Shown piece after piece: positions 1-12,223 of a stretch of 64,000 nucleotides of DNA. Source of the DNA: Erpetoichthys calabaricus (lineage: Eukaryota > Chordata > Cladistia > Polypteriformes > Polypteridae); the NCBI RefSeq assembly GCF_900747795.2, contig NC_041396.2:125555160-125619159 (forward strand), read 5' to 3'. A program made the position numbers and the translations under genes. The notes under the pieces were generated by a model. The model had not been told where the DNA came from. It saw nothing but the letters and a program-made list of their open reading frames with translations, and made no database searches. Every line of letters begins with the position of its first letter. Position 1 is the stretch's first letter.

Positions 1-286
1 GCCAACACAGGGCACAAGGCAGGAACCAAACCTGGGCAGGGTGCCAACCCACCGCAGGACACACACAAACACACCCACACACCAAGCACACAGTAGGGCC
101 AATTTAGAATCGCCAATCCACCTAACCTGCATGTCTTTGGACTGTGGGAGGAAACCGGAGCCCCCAGAGGAAACCCACGCAGACATGGGGAGAACATGCA
201 AACCCCACGCAGGGAGGACCCGGGAAGTGAACCCGGGTCTCCTAACTGCGAGGCAGCAGCGCTACCACTGCTCCACCGTGCCGCCC
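1..286 (-). repeat. V-SINE (tRNA-derived SINE), cut by window start
   Basis: Read on the minus strand, the element starts with a tRNA-like head: GGCGGCACGGTGG, an A-box-like stretch and a B box close to GGGTTCG. It continues into the V-domain shared by fish SINEs (core around TCCAAAGACATGCAGG). The 3' end lies outside the window. The same sequence recurs at 461, 2845, 13087, 38762, 40688 and 63260, which confirms a dispersed family. The open reading frames here are by-products of the repeat, not genes. Confidence 0.93.
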
Positions 287-411
287 AAAAATTAATTTCC
301 CTATATATATATATATATAAGCAATTGCTCTCCCCATAATGTTAAATTGACAATGTGTAATTTAAATAACTATTGAACGAAAGGGGCAGAAAAATTTTGG
401 AGGAACAAAAA

Positions 412-460
<49 letters not shown>
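287..460. repeat. AT-rich spacer with (TA)n tracts
   Basis: This holds a short (TA)n run at about 302-319, a poly-A run near 408-420 and a longer (TA)n run from 421 to 460. I see no gene. Confidence 0.8.
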
Positions 461-463
<3 letters not shown>

Positions 464-546
464 ATCCACCCATTTACCAACCCGCTGAAGCCAACACAGG
501 GCACAAGGCAGGAAACAATCCTGGGCAGGGTGCCAACCCACCGCAG
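461..546 (-). repeat. V-SINE, 5'-truncated
   Basis: Only the 3' part of the SINE is present: the ATGG-type tail, then about 70 bp ending at CCACCGCAG. It sits between two long (TA)n tracts. The breakpoint is the same as in the left piece of the composite at 13087-13214. Confidence 0.88.

Positions 547-632
<86 letters not shown>
547..632. repeat. (TA)n microsatellite
   Basis: An uninterrupted TA run that abuts the left end of the following Tc1 element, consistent with the TA target preference of that superfamily. Apparent YIYI-repeat peptides here are translation of the tract. Confidence 0.95.
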
Positions 633-634
<2 letters not shown>

Positions 635-2255
635 GGTCATATGAAAAAGTTTGCGAATCCCTCTTAATTCTTTGGATTTTTGTTTATCATTAGCTGAGCT
701 TTCGAAGTAATAACTTCCTTTTAATATATGACATGCCTTATAGAAACAGTAGTATTTCAGCAGTGACATTAAGTTTATTGGATTAACAGAAAATATGCAT
801 CATAACAAAATTAGACAGGTGCATAAATTTGGGCACCCCAACAGAGATATTACATCAATACTTAATTGAGCCTCCTTTTGCAAATATAACAGCCTCTAGA
901 CGCCTCCAATAGCCTTTGATGAGTGTCTGGATTCTGGATGAAGGTATTTTTGACCATTTTTCCATACAAAATCTCTACAGTTCAGTTAAATTTGATGGTT
1001 GCCGAACATGGACAGCCTGCTTCAAATCATCCCATAGCTTTTTGATGATATTCAAGTCAGAGGACTTGAACATTGTACATCTCCCTCTGCATGAATGCCT
1101 TTGTAGATTTCAAACTGTGTTTTGAGTCATTGTCTTGTTGGAATATCCAACCCCTGTGTAACTTCAACTTTGTGACTGATGCTTGAACATTATCCTGAAG
1201 AATTTGTTGATACTGGGTTGAATTCATCCGACCCTTGACTTTAACAAGGGCTCCAGTCCCTGAACTAGCCACACAGCCCCACAACATAAAGGCACCTCCA
1301 CCAAATTTGACAGTAGGTAGCAGGCGTTTTTCTTGGAATGCTGTGTTCTTCTTCCGTCATGCAAAGCGCTTTTTGTTATGACCAAATAACTCAATTTTTG
1401 TCTCATCAGTCCAAAGCACTTTGTTCCAAAATTAATCTGGCTTGTCTAAATGAGCATTTGCATACAACAAGTGACTCTGTTTGTGGCGTGAGTGCAGAAA
1501 GGGATTCTTTCTCATCACCCTGCCGTACAGATGTTCTTTGCGCAAATTGTGCTGAATTGTAGAATGATGTACTGATACACCAGGTGTTCTTGCAGGTCTT
1601 TGGAGGTGATCTGTGGGTTGTCTGTAACCATTCTCACAATCCTGCACATATGCCACTCCTGTATTTTTCTTGGCCTGCCAGACCTGGGTTTAACAGCAAC
1701 TGTGCCTGTGGCCTTCCATTTCCTGATTACATTCCTTACAGTTGAAACTGACAGTTTAAACCTCTGAGATAGCTTTTTGTAGCCTTCCCCAAATCCATGA
1801 TACTGAACAATCTTTGTTTTCAGATCTCTTGAGAGTTGCTTTGAGGATCCCATGCTGTCACTCTTCAGAGGAGAGTTAAATGGAAGCACAACTTGCAAAT
1901 GACCACCTTATATACCTTTTCTCATGATTGGACACACCTGTTTATGAAGTTCAAGGCTTAATGAGCTAATCCAACCAATTTGGTGTTGCAAGTAATCAGT
2001 ATTGAGCAGTTACATGCATTCAAATCAGCAAAATTACAAAGGTACCCAAATTTTTGCACTGCCAGTTTTTCACATTTGATTTAATTTCATACAACTAAAT
2101 ACTGATTCACTAAAAATCTTTGTTCGGAAAACACCTCAGTATTCAGATGTTCCTAGGAAATGAAAGACATACCACTGTTATCTTTTTTGTTGAAAGTAGA
2201 TTAAATCATTATGCAGGCTTAGAGGGGTTCCCAAACTTTTTCACACGACTGTGTA
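633..2255 (-). mobile_element. Tc1/mariner element with both terminal inverted repeats
   Basis: The ends form imperfect inverted repeats. The left begins near TACGGTCATATGAAAAAG (about 633) and the right is its counterpart ending at about 2255. They share GAAAAAGTTTG and CCCTCT blocks and TA flanks. The transposase lies on the minus strand between about 1898 and 1040. Its length of about 1.6 kb is usual for a fish Tc1 element. Confidence 0.9.
1040..1866 (-). pseudogene. Tc1 transposase, broken
   Basis: The minus-strand reading starts MGSSKQLSRDLKTKIVQ, the typical N-terminal paired-like helix-turn-helix, followed by a second HTH and the GRPRK hook. Downstream fragments in other frames carry HLLMLWGC-like and FQQDNDSKH blocks that include the catalytic aspartates. 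The reading is split over at least three frames between 1866 and 1057, and the canonical DPKH is DSKH. It is therefore a non-functional copy. It sits inside terminal repeats at 633 and 2255. Confidence 0.88.
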
Positions 2256-2258
2256 TAT

Positions 2259-2818
2259 TGTGAGAACCGGTCCAAACACCATGAGACAGACACCAGCACT
2301 TATAAAACACATGTTTAATACTTTCAAAAAGTCCCACACAGCACACAGTGCTCCAGAACCAAACACCCCTACACACGGGCTCCTTCAATGTCCGTGGGCC
2401 GCCTCTCTACCTTCTGTCGCTGGAGCTTCATCCACCTCCAGCTCCTCGACTGTAGGAAGGCGGCCCCTTTTATATTCACCCGGATGTGCTCCAGGTGCTT
2501 GTTGATAACCTTCTGGCAGCACTTCCTGGTGTGGCGGAAGTGCTGCATGAGCACCCAGAAGCATTCCGGGTGTCCCTGGAAGGTTCTTCCTCCACCTGCC
2601 CAGGTGTGGCAGAAATGCAGGTTTCCTGGGCTCCACGATGCTCGGGGCGCCGCCTGGTGGTGGCCACAGGCCCCAGCGGGTTTGAGCCTCCTGACTCCGT
2701 CCTCGTGGTCACCTCCTTATCCAGGGCAGTTGCCCCGTCGTGGCCCGGGGGAAGTATAAGGTGCCTCCCGGTCCTTCCAGGCATCACGGCTGGGTCTGGC
2801 CCCCAGCATCATTCCACA
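2259..2818 (-). mobile_element. Solo LTR of an LTR element (fossil)
   Basis: Read on the minus strand, the segment starts TGTGGAATGATG and ends CGGTTCTCACA, giving the TG...CA ends of an LTR. It contains a TATAAAAGG promoter-like motif near 2470 and an A/T-rich polyadenylation-like stretch near 2310-2330. It is flanked by ATAT on both sides within TA-rich DNA, consistent with a short target duplication. No internal coding region is attached, so it reads as a solo LTR. Family (gypsy-like or endogenous retroviral) not determined. A related, shorter copy lies at 62745-62960. Confidence 0.6.
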
Positions 2819-2844
2819 ATATATATATATATATATATATATAT

Positions 2845-3113
2845 CCATCCATCCATCCATCCATTTTCCAACCTGCTGAATCCGAACACAGGGTCACGGG
2901 AGTCTGCTGGAGCCAATCCCAGCCAACACAGGGCACTAGGCAGGAACCAATCCTGGGCAGGGTGCCAACCCTCCGCAGGACACACACAAACACACCCACA
3001 CACCAAGCACACACTAGGCCCAATTTAGAATCGCCATTCCACCTAACCTGCATGTCTTTGGACTGTGGGAGGAAACCAGAGCACCCGGAAGAAACCCACG
3101 CAGACACGGGGAG

Positions 3114-3117
<4 letters not shown>
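2845..3117 (-). repeat. V-SINE lacking its tRNA head
   Basis: The (ATGG)n tail is at 2845-2862, followed by the 3' half and V-domain. It stops at GGGGAGAACA, directly against a (TA)n run (3118-3161), so about 90 bp of the 5' head are missing. Confidence 0.9.
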
Positions 3118-3165
<48 letters not shown>

Positions 3166-3997
3166 ATGTGATCTTGTTTATCCCACCTGTTACTATCCTA
3201 AAGCTGTTACCCATAATCCCTGTCCACCAGGGGCATCTGTAATAGAAATTTACTTCAAATTAAAACTAAAATATATATCACGAGTTCATAAAGAAGCATA
3301 CAGTTTTAAATGGTGCTTATTGAACATTCACTCTCTTGCCAGTAAAGCTGTTTTGGTAAATGATATTATATTAAGTACTGTAAGAGCCAATCTTAGAAAG
3401 TTAAAGTTTTAAGTTAAACTCATATTAATGTTTGCTTTATTTGAATAGAATATAATTTCTTCCATAGTCATAGACAATGGTATAGTCTTTTCCCCCTATA
3501 AGTTTGTAAGTAATAGAATCTTCTTGCTATAACTGAGAAACAGTGTGTTAATAAGTTTAGTTGTGTTTAGAGCAGGTCCCAGTAAACAGGGACTTGAAAG
3601 ATCCATTTTTAGTTAGAAATGGGATAAGCATACAGTTTTCTGACCGTTTTGAAATGGTTCAGAAATTATAAGTGATCAGTAACAATTTAAGATGTAACAA
3701 GATTAAGCTTAGGACTGAATTTTTCTTATTATAAATTTTTCCCTTTTTTTTGCTATTTTAATTTTCTTTTTTATGCGAACTGTTTTACTTTAAAATTTAA
3801 CTAAACTTTTAAAAAACAAAGATATTTTGTCTGTGGAATCATTTCTGCACGTCAGGCCTTTGTTGAATCCCATTTTTTGAGTTAGAGCTGCAGAATTTTG
3901 GAAACTTTGGGAAAACGCAGCTACAAGTAAAAAATCTGATCTGTTTCTTCTCACTGAAACCTGGCTTAGTAAATGTGACACTGTTCCCCTAACTTAG

Positions 3998-4783
3998 ATG
4001 TCACCAGATGGATACACGTTCCTTCATAAGTCTAAAGATTCTGGTCAAGGAGGAGGCCTTGAAATAATTCATTGTAACAAAATGCAAATCACGTCTAAAA
4101 CGTTTGGCGACTTTACATCCTTTGAGGCATTAATTTTAAATATTAAAACAAATTCCAACACAATTATAGTGCTAGTCTACAGACTACCAGGGTCATATTC
4201 ATTGTTCATGAATGAATTTAGCAACCTTTTATCTGATTTGGCTATAAATTATGATCACATAGTACTGATGGGGGATTTTAATGTACACATTGATGTGGAA
4301 ACTGACACTTTTAGCAAATGTTTTACTTATTTGTTAAATTCAGTAGGATTTTGTCATATTGTCAATGGTCCAACTCATAATCATAACTGCACATTAGATT
4401 TAATTATAACTTACAAAGTTGAAATTCAAAATTTAAATATTACTCCATTAAATGAAGTCATTTACAATCACTACTTAATTAGATTTGATTTAGACCGACC
4501 CTTGCCAACGCAGTCACAGACAGTGCGACATCTAGATTGTAATTCTGCTTCAAAATTTATAGATACTTTGAGTAAGTTGAGTGTAATTGTGGAAAACCAT
4601 TTAGATCAGTTAACATCAAATGTAAACGTGGAAAACAATTTAGATCAGCTAACATCACATTATAATGTGATCTTGAGAGATGCTCTAGACTCAGTGGCTC
4701 CCCTTAAAACAAAAGCGATCAAAGCACATAGAAACTCTCCATGGTTTAATGAAAACACTCGACCTCTAAAATTACAGTGTTGA
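3998..4783 (+). pseudogene. L2 ORF2 endonuclease region (fragment)
   Basis: This 261-codon frame holds apurinic-endonuclease-like (exonuclease-endonuclease-phosphatase fold) blocks. A GDFNVH motif lies near residue 90, and a THNHNCTLDLI block follows that normally precedes the catalytic SDH; here SDH reads as YNH. Just upstream (3930-3990) the same domain shows an LTETWL block. In the family this domain nicks target DNA. It continues, after stops, into the reverse transcriptase at 5414. Confidence 0.85.
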
Positions 4784-5269
4784 AAACTGGAGCACAGATG
4801 GAGAACAACAAAGCTACATGTCTTTTAAATTGCATGGACAGAGAGTGTTAAAAAATATAAAAAAAGCTCTCTTTTAAGCTCACTCAGAATACTATTCTAC
4901 AATAATAGATAGCAATAATTAAAATACTCGGGTACTGTTTAGAACAGTTGCTAAGTTAACAAATAAGAATTCAGATCTACAGCACAAAATACCAACAGAT
5001 ATTAGCAGACTTTATGAACTTCTTCAATGAGAAAATTAAAAATATATGATCCCAGAACTCACCATCACAGTACAAACCGCATGCTAGCTTAGAAGACCCT
5101 GCCTCACATTGCATTCAGCACTTTAGTAATTTTAATCCTGTAACTCAGCACTACTTGTTCCCTAGATCCAGTGCCAACAAAACTAGTAAAAAGTGCAATG
5201 GATGTTCTTGCAGCGCCTATTCTAAACATTATCAATAGTTCATTATTGCATGGCACAGTGCCAGATGCA

Positions 5270-6600
5270 CTAAAAGTGTCAGTCATTAAACCATTACTTA
5301 AAAAGTCTGACGTAGACCCACACATACTAAATAATTATAGGCCTATTTAAAATGTACCCTTTCTCTCTAAAATACTAGAAAAAGTAGTCCCCAATCAGCT
5401 TCTGTCACACCTTATGCATTACAATTTATTTGAGAAATTCCAGTCTGGTTTCCGCAATGGTCATAGTACAGAAACGGCACTAGCACAGGTTGTAAATGAC
5501 ATTCTGATATCCTCTGACGAAGGAAACTCCACTGTAATGATGTTGTTAGACTTAAGTGCAGCATTTGACAACATTGACCATTCTATTTTACTGCACAGGC
5601 TAGAAAATTATGTTGGGCTTACAGGCACTGTGCTTGCTTGGTTTAGTTCTTATTTATCAAATTGATTCCATTATGTACAGAAATGTGCTGACAGTACTCC
5701 ATCATTATACACAGAAGTGAAATATGGTGTCCCGCAGGGCTCAGTTACTGGGACCTTTACTGTTTTCACTTTACATGCTTCCAATGGGATCTATCATTAA
5801 GAAACATAAAATTAATTTTCACTCGTATGCAGATGACACACAGTTATACATTTCATTTAGATCAAATGAAGTTTCTCCAATGTTGTCTTTAATTAGTTGT
5901 GTCAGTGAATTAAAGGAGTGGATGGATGAGAACTACTTGCCTTTAAACACAGATAAAACAGAGATGTTAATTGTTGCAGGGAATGACGCTGATCACAACA
6001 ATATTTTGTCATCATTTAACTCAGTTGGAATCACCATTAATTTTACTGAATCAGCCCGCAATCTAGGAGGTATCTTTGACTCTAGCATGTCACTTAAAGT
6101 ACATATTACAAACTTGTCCAAATCATGTTTCTTCCATCTTAAAAATGTTGGGAAATTAAGGTGCTTTCTAAATAAACAGGATTCTGAGAAATTAATTCAT
6201 GCATTTATTTCTAGTAGGATTGACTACTGCAATGCGGTGTTCACCGGATGTTCAAACTGTTCTTTATACAGCCTCTAGCTAATCCAAAATGCTGCTGCAA
6301 GATTTATTACAAGAATAAGAAAATACAAACACATAACTCCAGTTTTCAAATCCTTACACTTTCTCTCGGTTAAGTTTAGGGCAGAATTTTAAAATCCTCC
6401 TTTTAACATATAAAACATTAAATGGCCAAAGTCTAGCTTACTTGTCTGAACTTATCATGACTTACAAACCAGAACGCACATTAAGATCTCAAGGTGCTGG
6501 TCTGCTTATGATTGCAAGGATTAATAAAATAACAGTGGGAGGTCGAGCTTTTAGTTACAGGGACCCTAAACCGTGGAATGGGCTTTTAAATCCCAGCTGA
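5270..6600 (+). pseudogene. L2 ORF2 reverse transcriptase region (fragments)
   Basis: Two main frames hold the RT core. Positions 5414-5665 carry FQSGFRNGHSTETAL and LLDLSAAFDNIDHS. Positions 5724-6278 carry the catalytic YADDTQLY block (near 5828) and DYCNAVF. Further C-terminal L2 blocks continue in other frames to about 6600. Stops at 5663 and 6278 and a frame change near 5740 break it. The layout matches the younger L2 copy at 41.4-46.0 kb. Confidence 0.86.
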
Positions 6601-7981
6601 AGACTCACTACTTCAGTTTAGCATATCCTGACTAGAGCTGCTGATTTACTGTACAGACTGCATCTCTGTTGTTAGTCATTAGCACTAAAACATAAGTAAC
6701 ATGATGGTTATAATTGGTTACTAACCCTCACCTATTCTGTTTCTGTTCTCAGTACTCAAATGCGGCACTTGGTGCCATGGCCCACCTGCCAAGTTGTTTT
6801 GCCTGCATAAGGTAACATCATTCCTGATGAAGGATTGCAGGAATCATGGGGTAGAGGGGTCCTTTCATCAGATTGGCTGGCCCAGCGCTGTTTCAGCTGT
6901 GGAATGGCCAAATTGTGGAGGCAGCTTGATGGCTGAGGTCTCCAGGACTCTAAACAAATCCAAATCATATTATGTGATATCATCTACTGTTAAATTCTGC
7001 TCCGTATTTGTAAAATTTTAATTTTTATACTGTATTGAGGATTTGTTCTGTTCTGTGTATTGTATTGTATTGACCCCCTTCTTTTTGACACCCACTGTAC
7101 GCCCAACCTACCTGGAAAGGGGTCTCTTTTTGAACTGCCTTTCCCAAGGTTTCTTCCATTTTTTCCCCTACAAGGGTTTTTTTGGGAGTTTTTCCTTGTC
7201 TTCTTAGAGAGTCAAGGCTGGGGGGCTATCAAGCGGCAGGGCCTGTTAAAGCCCATTGCGGCACTTCTTGTGTGATTTTGAGCTATACAAAAATAAATTG
7301 TATTGTATTGTATTGTATATATACACACACACGGGGTGAGACACAAAAATATCCGGTCGGCGGTTTGGGAGGGCGTGTAGGAAGGGATATAGTTCTATGA
7401 TTCATATCTGGCTGACCTCCAGATGGTTTTCCAGGAAAGCCCCAAGCCCATGCATTGAATTAACCTGTTACACTTGCAATTATGGAATCAGTGTAGTTGC
7501 TCCTCTCTGGACCTTTTCTAGTACTACTATGTCCTTTTTTTTTAACCCAAAAACCAAAACGGCATGTGGTACTCTAGGTGAGATCTCACTAGTGGATTAA
7601 GCACAGTCTCCTTTGTCGTGTATTCTACACATCATGCTATATAAGCTAACATTGTGTTAAAACATTTTTTACATTTTTGAATTCTCTCTTGACTATGTTT
7701 TGCGTCTTGCCTGGTTTTAGACATGTTGCCTGATTGAATGTAATTTTTGCCTCTTGTCTTGGTTTTGGTCACTTTGTTTATTTTTATTTTTGTATGTTTG
7801 CCTTTTACATGCATCTCCCAGTTTAACTTAAAAAACTACTTAACTGTTTTTCTACCAAGACAGGACAACAGTGATGAGTCCATACATCTCCTAAGTCCTT
7901 CTTATAAGGGGTACTTCCAAGTTCCGGACCTTATGTATTCACATCTAACATTTTTACTTCCTACATGTAATACCTTACATT

Positions 7982-9834
7982 TATCCATCCATCAATCCAT
8001 CCATCCATCCATTATCCACTGCTTATCCGAGGTTGGGTCGCGGGGGCAGCAGCCTAAGCAGGGAAGCCCAGACCTCCCTCTCCCCGGCCACCTCCTCCAG
8101 CTCCTCTGGGAGGACCCGAGGCATTCCAGCGCCAGCCAGGAGATATAATCCATCCAGCGTGTCCTGGGTCTGCCCTGTGGCCTTCTCCCAGTGGAGTATG
8201 CCCGGAACACCCCCCCCCAGGGAGGCGTCCAGGGGGCATCCTAACCAGATGCCCGAACTACCTCAATTGACTCCTCTCAATACGGAGGAGCAGCGACTCT
8301 ACTCCGAGTCCCTCCCGGATAACTGAACTCCTCACCCTATCTCTAAGGAAAAGTCCAGCCACCCTGCGAAGAAATCTCATTCTGGCCACTTGTATCCGCG
8401 ATCTTGCTCTTTCGGTCACTACCCAAAGTTCGTGGCCATAGGTGAGGGTAGGAACGTAGATTGACTTGCCTTTTGGCTCAGCTCTCTCTTCACCATGACG
8501 GACCGTTGCAGAGCCCACATTACTGTGGATGCCGCACCGATCCGTCTGTCAACCTCCCGCTCCTTTCTTCCCTCACTCGTGAACAAGACCCCGAGATACT
8601 TGAACTCCTCCACTTGAGGCAGTACTGTGCTCCCAACCCGGAGAGAGCATTCCACCCTTTTCCGGCTGAAAACCATGGCCTCAGATTTAGAAGTGCTGAC
8701 TCTCATCCCAGCTGCTTCGCACTCGGCTGCGAACCGCTCCAGTGAGAGCTGGAGGTCACTGTCCGATGAAGCCAAGAGAACCACGTCATCCGCAAATAGC
8801 AGAGACGAGATTCTGAGGTCACCGAACAAGACCCCCTCCCCTCCTTGGCCGCGGCTAGAAATTCTGTCCATATAACTTATGAACAGAATCGGTGACAAAG
8901 GGCAGCCCTGGAAGAGTCTAACCTCAACAGGAAACAAGTCCGACTTATTACCGGCAGTGCGGACCAAGCTCCTGCTCCTCCTGTTCAGGGACTGGATGGC
9001 TCGTAACAACGAGCCTTGTACCCTGTACTCTTGGAGCACACCCCACAGGATGCTTTGAGGTACACGGTCGAATGCCTTCTCCAAATTCACAAAACACATG
9101 TGGGCTGGTTGGGCAAACTCCCATGCCCCCTCCAGGATCCTGGCCAGGGTGTAGAGCTGGTTCAGTGTTCCACGGCCGGGATAGAATCCGCATTGTTCCT
9201 CTTGAATCCGAAATTCGACCATCGACCGAACTCTCTTCTCCAGCACCCCTGAATAGACCTTACCGGGGAGGCTGAGGAGTGTGATCCCCCTATAGTTGGA
9301 GTACATCCTCCGGTCACCCTTCTTAAAAAGGGGAACCACCACCCCAGTTTGCCAATCCAGAGGCAATGCCCCCGATGTCCATGCGATGTTGCAGAGACGT
9401 GTCAACCAGGACAGCGCCACAACATCCAGAGCCTTGAGGAACCCAGGGTGAACCTCGTCCATTCCAGGGGCCCTGCCACCTCGGAGCTTTTTAACTACCT
9501 CGCCGACCTCAGCCCCTGCTATGGACGGGACCCCCCCCCTCAAGCTCTGCTTCCTCTAAGGAAGACATGCTGGTGGGATTGAGAAGATCCTAGAAGTATT
9601 CCTTCCACCGGTCAATAACGTCTACAGTTGAAGTCAGCAGGGCCCAATCTCCACTGTACACAGTGTTGATGGAGCACCGCTTTCCCCTCCTGAGGCGCTT
9701 GACGGTTTGCCAGAACCTTCTCGGTGCCGACCGAAAGTCGTTTTCCATGGCTTCCCCAAACTCCTCCCATGCCCGAGTTTTTGCCTCTGCAACAGCCAAT
9801 GCTGTCACACGCTTGGCCCACCAGTACCCACCGG
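7982..9834 (-). mobile_element. Rex3-like RTE LINE, 5'-truncated
   Basis: A minus-strand LINE ending in a (GATG/ATGG)n tail at 7982-8013, as described for Rex3. It is flanked by an 11-bp target duplication TACCTTACATT (7971-7981 and 9835-9845). The endonuclease is missing: sequence starts upstream of the RT with an RFWQTVKRLRRGK block. Coding is split over several frames, so it is a dead-on-arrival copy. Its 3' end resembles the V-SINE tail. Confidence 0.9.
8419..9543 (-). pseudogene. Rex3/RTE reverse transcriptase (fragment)
   Basis: A 374-codon frame covers most of the RT domain. Blocks in order are LRGGRAPGMDEVHP, FKKGDRRMYSNYRGITLLS, EEQCGFYPGRGTLNQ, VNLEKAFDRVPQ, GCPLSPILF and the catalytic LLFADDVVLL (near residue 250). 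A further frame (8258-8518) holds the C-terminal YGHELWVVTERARSR block, and another (7992-8210) the RPQGRPRTRW end block. An in-frame endonuclease is absent. Confidence 0.9.
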
Positions 9835-10061
9835 TACCTTACATTGATTTACATTAAATTTCATCTGAACAAGCCTAACTAAGTCCCTTTGTAATTCTAG
9901 ATTATCTGCAAAACCTGACCAGATTCCCAGTAACTGCTTCACTGGAAAACATTTCAGTAAATCACAGACTTCTGAAATGTGCTAGCATTGTTCTTTAGAA
10001 AACTAATTTGCATTAGTTAAGAATCCTCTGTCTGTCTTAAAGCAGAGTTGGAACAGACCAT

Positions 10062-12220
10062 GGGCCTCATGTATAAACGGTGCGTACGCACAGAAATGTT
10101 GCGTATGAACGTTTCCACGCTCAAATCGCGATGTATAAAACCTAAACTTGGCGTAAAGCCACACACATTTCCACGGTAACTCATACCTTGGCGTACGCAA
10201 TTTATCCACCTGGTTTTGCAGACTGGCGGCACCCAGCGTCAAAGCAGTGCTACTGTTCCTGTGTGATCACCCTTTCTTTCTTAGATCCACATTCCTGGCG
10301 CGGCTTTATAAATACACTGAAATTAACTGCATATTGTTTATTAGTGTAATGCATCTGATTGTAATTAACCTGTAGCAATATAATGGTCCAGGGAATAGCC
10401 ATAGTATTCCAAATACCATAACTGCTTTAGCGTTGTAACTCTCACTGCATCTTCTTCTTCTTTCAGCTGCTCCCGTTAAGGGTTGTAACAGCAGATCATC
10501 TTTTTACATATTACTCTCACTGCACCACTCGGAGTATTTATATCACTGTATCTGTGTGGGAAATCACAGCAGCAGCTGATCGGAAAGAGAATTATCGGTA
10601 CACAGCATGAAGCAGACGCTGCCTGAGCCACAGCAAAACACTTTAGAGACTTCCCTGTACGGACTTCGCGGTTTAGAAACAGTTTCATCCCAAGAACTAT
10701 AAACGCACTAAATCAGTCCATCAAGTGCTCCTTGTAGAACTGTTTGTACTTATAAGTACAATCACCTCAGTGTAAACTTGGGATACAGTTATAATATTGC
10801 ACAAACTGCGCCACTTTATAAAGTGCGTATTTACATATGATGACGGTATTCATTTTTAAGATGAAATGCAGCAAAACATGTTGATTATATTATACAGATA
10901 AAACTTTAACTTCATTTAAATAATCTGTATTGTTAATAATTAAACATGTGAGGACACGGTGCCGCAGCGCTACCTAGTTCAGTAATTGTTCCTGCACTGC
11001 ATTGTATTCTTGCTGGTGCTGACGCGACACTGGAAAGATAGACGGATATAATAATTAAACACGTACTACGAAGATATTTCAATGTTCCTTAAAAGTTTTG
11101 AAGAATCGGCGTTCTAAGCTTACAGATGGCTTCACGTCTATTACATAGCTGATTGTGTGGCGATTGGGTATTTGGAGAAAGAAAAGTAAGGACAGGAATT
11201 GGAGGTTAGTACGTTTGAAAGAGACAGTACTGCTGTGAAAAATTATTTTATTGAAGGTTGCGCATGGCACAGCAAGCCTCTTGCGTGAGACATGAACAAG
11301 CACTGCGCCACCGTGTTCCCATGTTTAATAACATGTTTTCATTCCTATCATCATGAAAAAGATATCACGTATACATCTCAGTATTTTAATTATTCAGAGA
11401 GCTGTAATTTCACGAATGTAATGGATTATGTGTTCTGTCGAAGAAAGAGAAAGCCCGTTTAAAAAGCAGGTAGTGATTCACACACATAGAGCACATAGAA
11501 GATCAAATACAGAACAAAGCATTTAACATGCCACTTTAGTTACAATGGGATTTGAGAAACTAGTAAATTAAACGATTTTAAGATGAAGTTTATGATGTTC
11601 TACTTTAATGGCAAAATAAACTACATGATTAAAGTGGAAATTTCGAGATTAAAGTTGACATTTTGTGCTTTTTTCCCACTGTGTGCCTTTTTTTTTTTTG
11701 TCTGTACCCTAATAAGCTTTCATTTGACACTCAGACGGTGGGCTACGACTCGCCTTTTCATGGCGACTTTGATAAGTGATTTCTTTTTTATTTCGGGCAC
11801 TGTGCGACTTTGTGAACTTGAGCCTTTGAGTTTCTCTGACACTCGATCAACTTCCTTTTGTTGATTATACCACTGTTTAAACCAACAAATAGTACGTTTT
11901 TCCTTTGCCTCCACTTGGTATTCGCTGAAATTCTTATATTTTCTCCCGTGCTTTTCCCATTGTCTTTTCATAGAAGGCTATTTATATCGATTTGCATATT
12001 CAAAGAGGCGTAATTCTGGGAGGAGTTGGGGCGGGACAGAGGGCACGTCCACGTGCATTACTTTTCACGCTGATGGGGATTTATGTAGTGGAAGAACGTG
12101 AAAGTTTGCGTACGTACAGATTCCTGCATCTGGATTTTTCTGTGCGTACGCACATTCCCGCTTTTGTGCTTACGCCATGTTATAGTGTGAGTTCTACGCA
12201 CGCCGTTATACATGAGGCCC
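10062..12220. mobile_element. Non-coding DNA transposon (MITE-like), superfamily uncertain
   Basis: Terminal inverted repeats start GGGCCTCATGTATAA at both ends, followed by several copies of GCGTACGCACA-like sub-terminal repeats. A 3-bp CAT direct repeat flanks it (10059-10061 and 12221-12223). The interior of about 2 kb has no transposase-like frame. A 3-bp duplication would fit PIF/Harbinger, but I cannot assign it firmly. It lies between CR1 and Tc1 remnants. Confidence 0.72.
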
Positions 12221-12223
12221 CAT

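Larger units (their letters stand above)
3170..7318 (+). mobile_element. L2-type LINE, decayed, near full ORF2
   Basis: A non-LTR retrotransposon on the plus strand. Parts of the endonuclease, the reverse transcriptase and an L2-type C-terminal region can be followed in order. The 3' UTR ends in GCTATACAAAAATAAATTG followed by ATTGT repeats, the usual short-repeat L2 tail. About 470 bp (around 3385-3860) separate the first endonuclease block from the next and look like an insertion. Many stops and frame changes make it inactive. Confidence 0.85.
7390..10055 (-). mobile_element. CR1-like LINE fragment interrupted by a Rex3/RTE LINE
   Basis: Both flanks of the inserted LINE, 7390-7981 and 9835-about 10055, join into one minus-strand CR1-type RT remnant. 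The right flank reads MKFNVNQCKVLH-like and runs across the junction into GSKN on the left. Further left comes a block like LEKVQR. Heavily decayed. The duplicated TACCTTACATT at the junctions marks the insertion. Confidence 0.75.

Noticed and set aside
362-769. Open frames with long YIYIYI runs (also 373-693, 2740-3171, 18362-18559)
   Set aside because: They are translations of (TA)n microsatellites joined to SINE pieces, not proteins.
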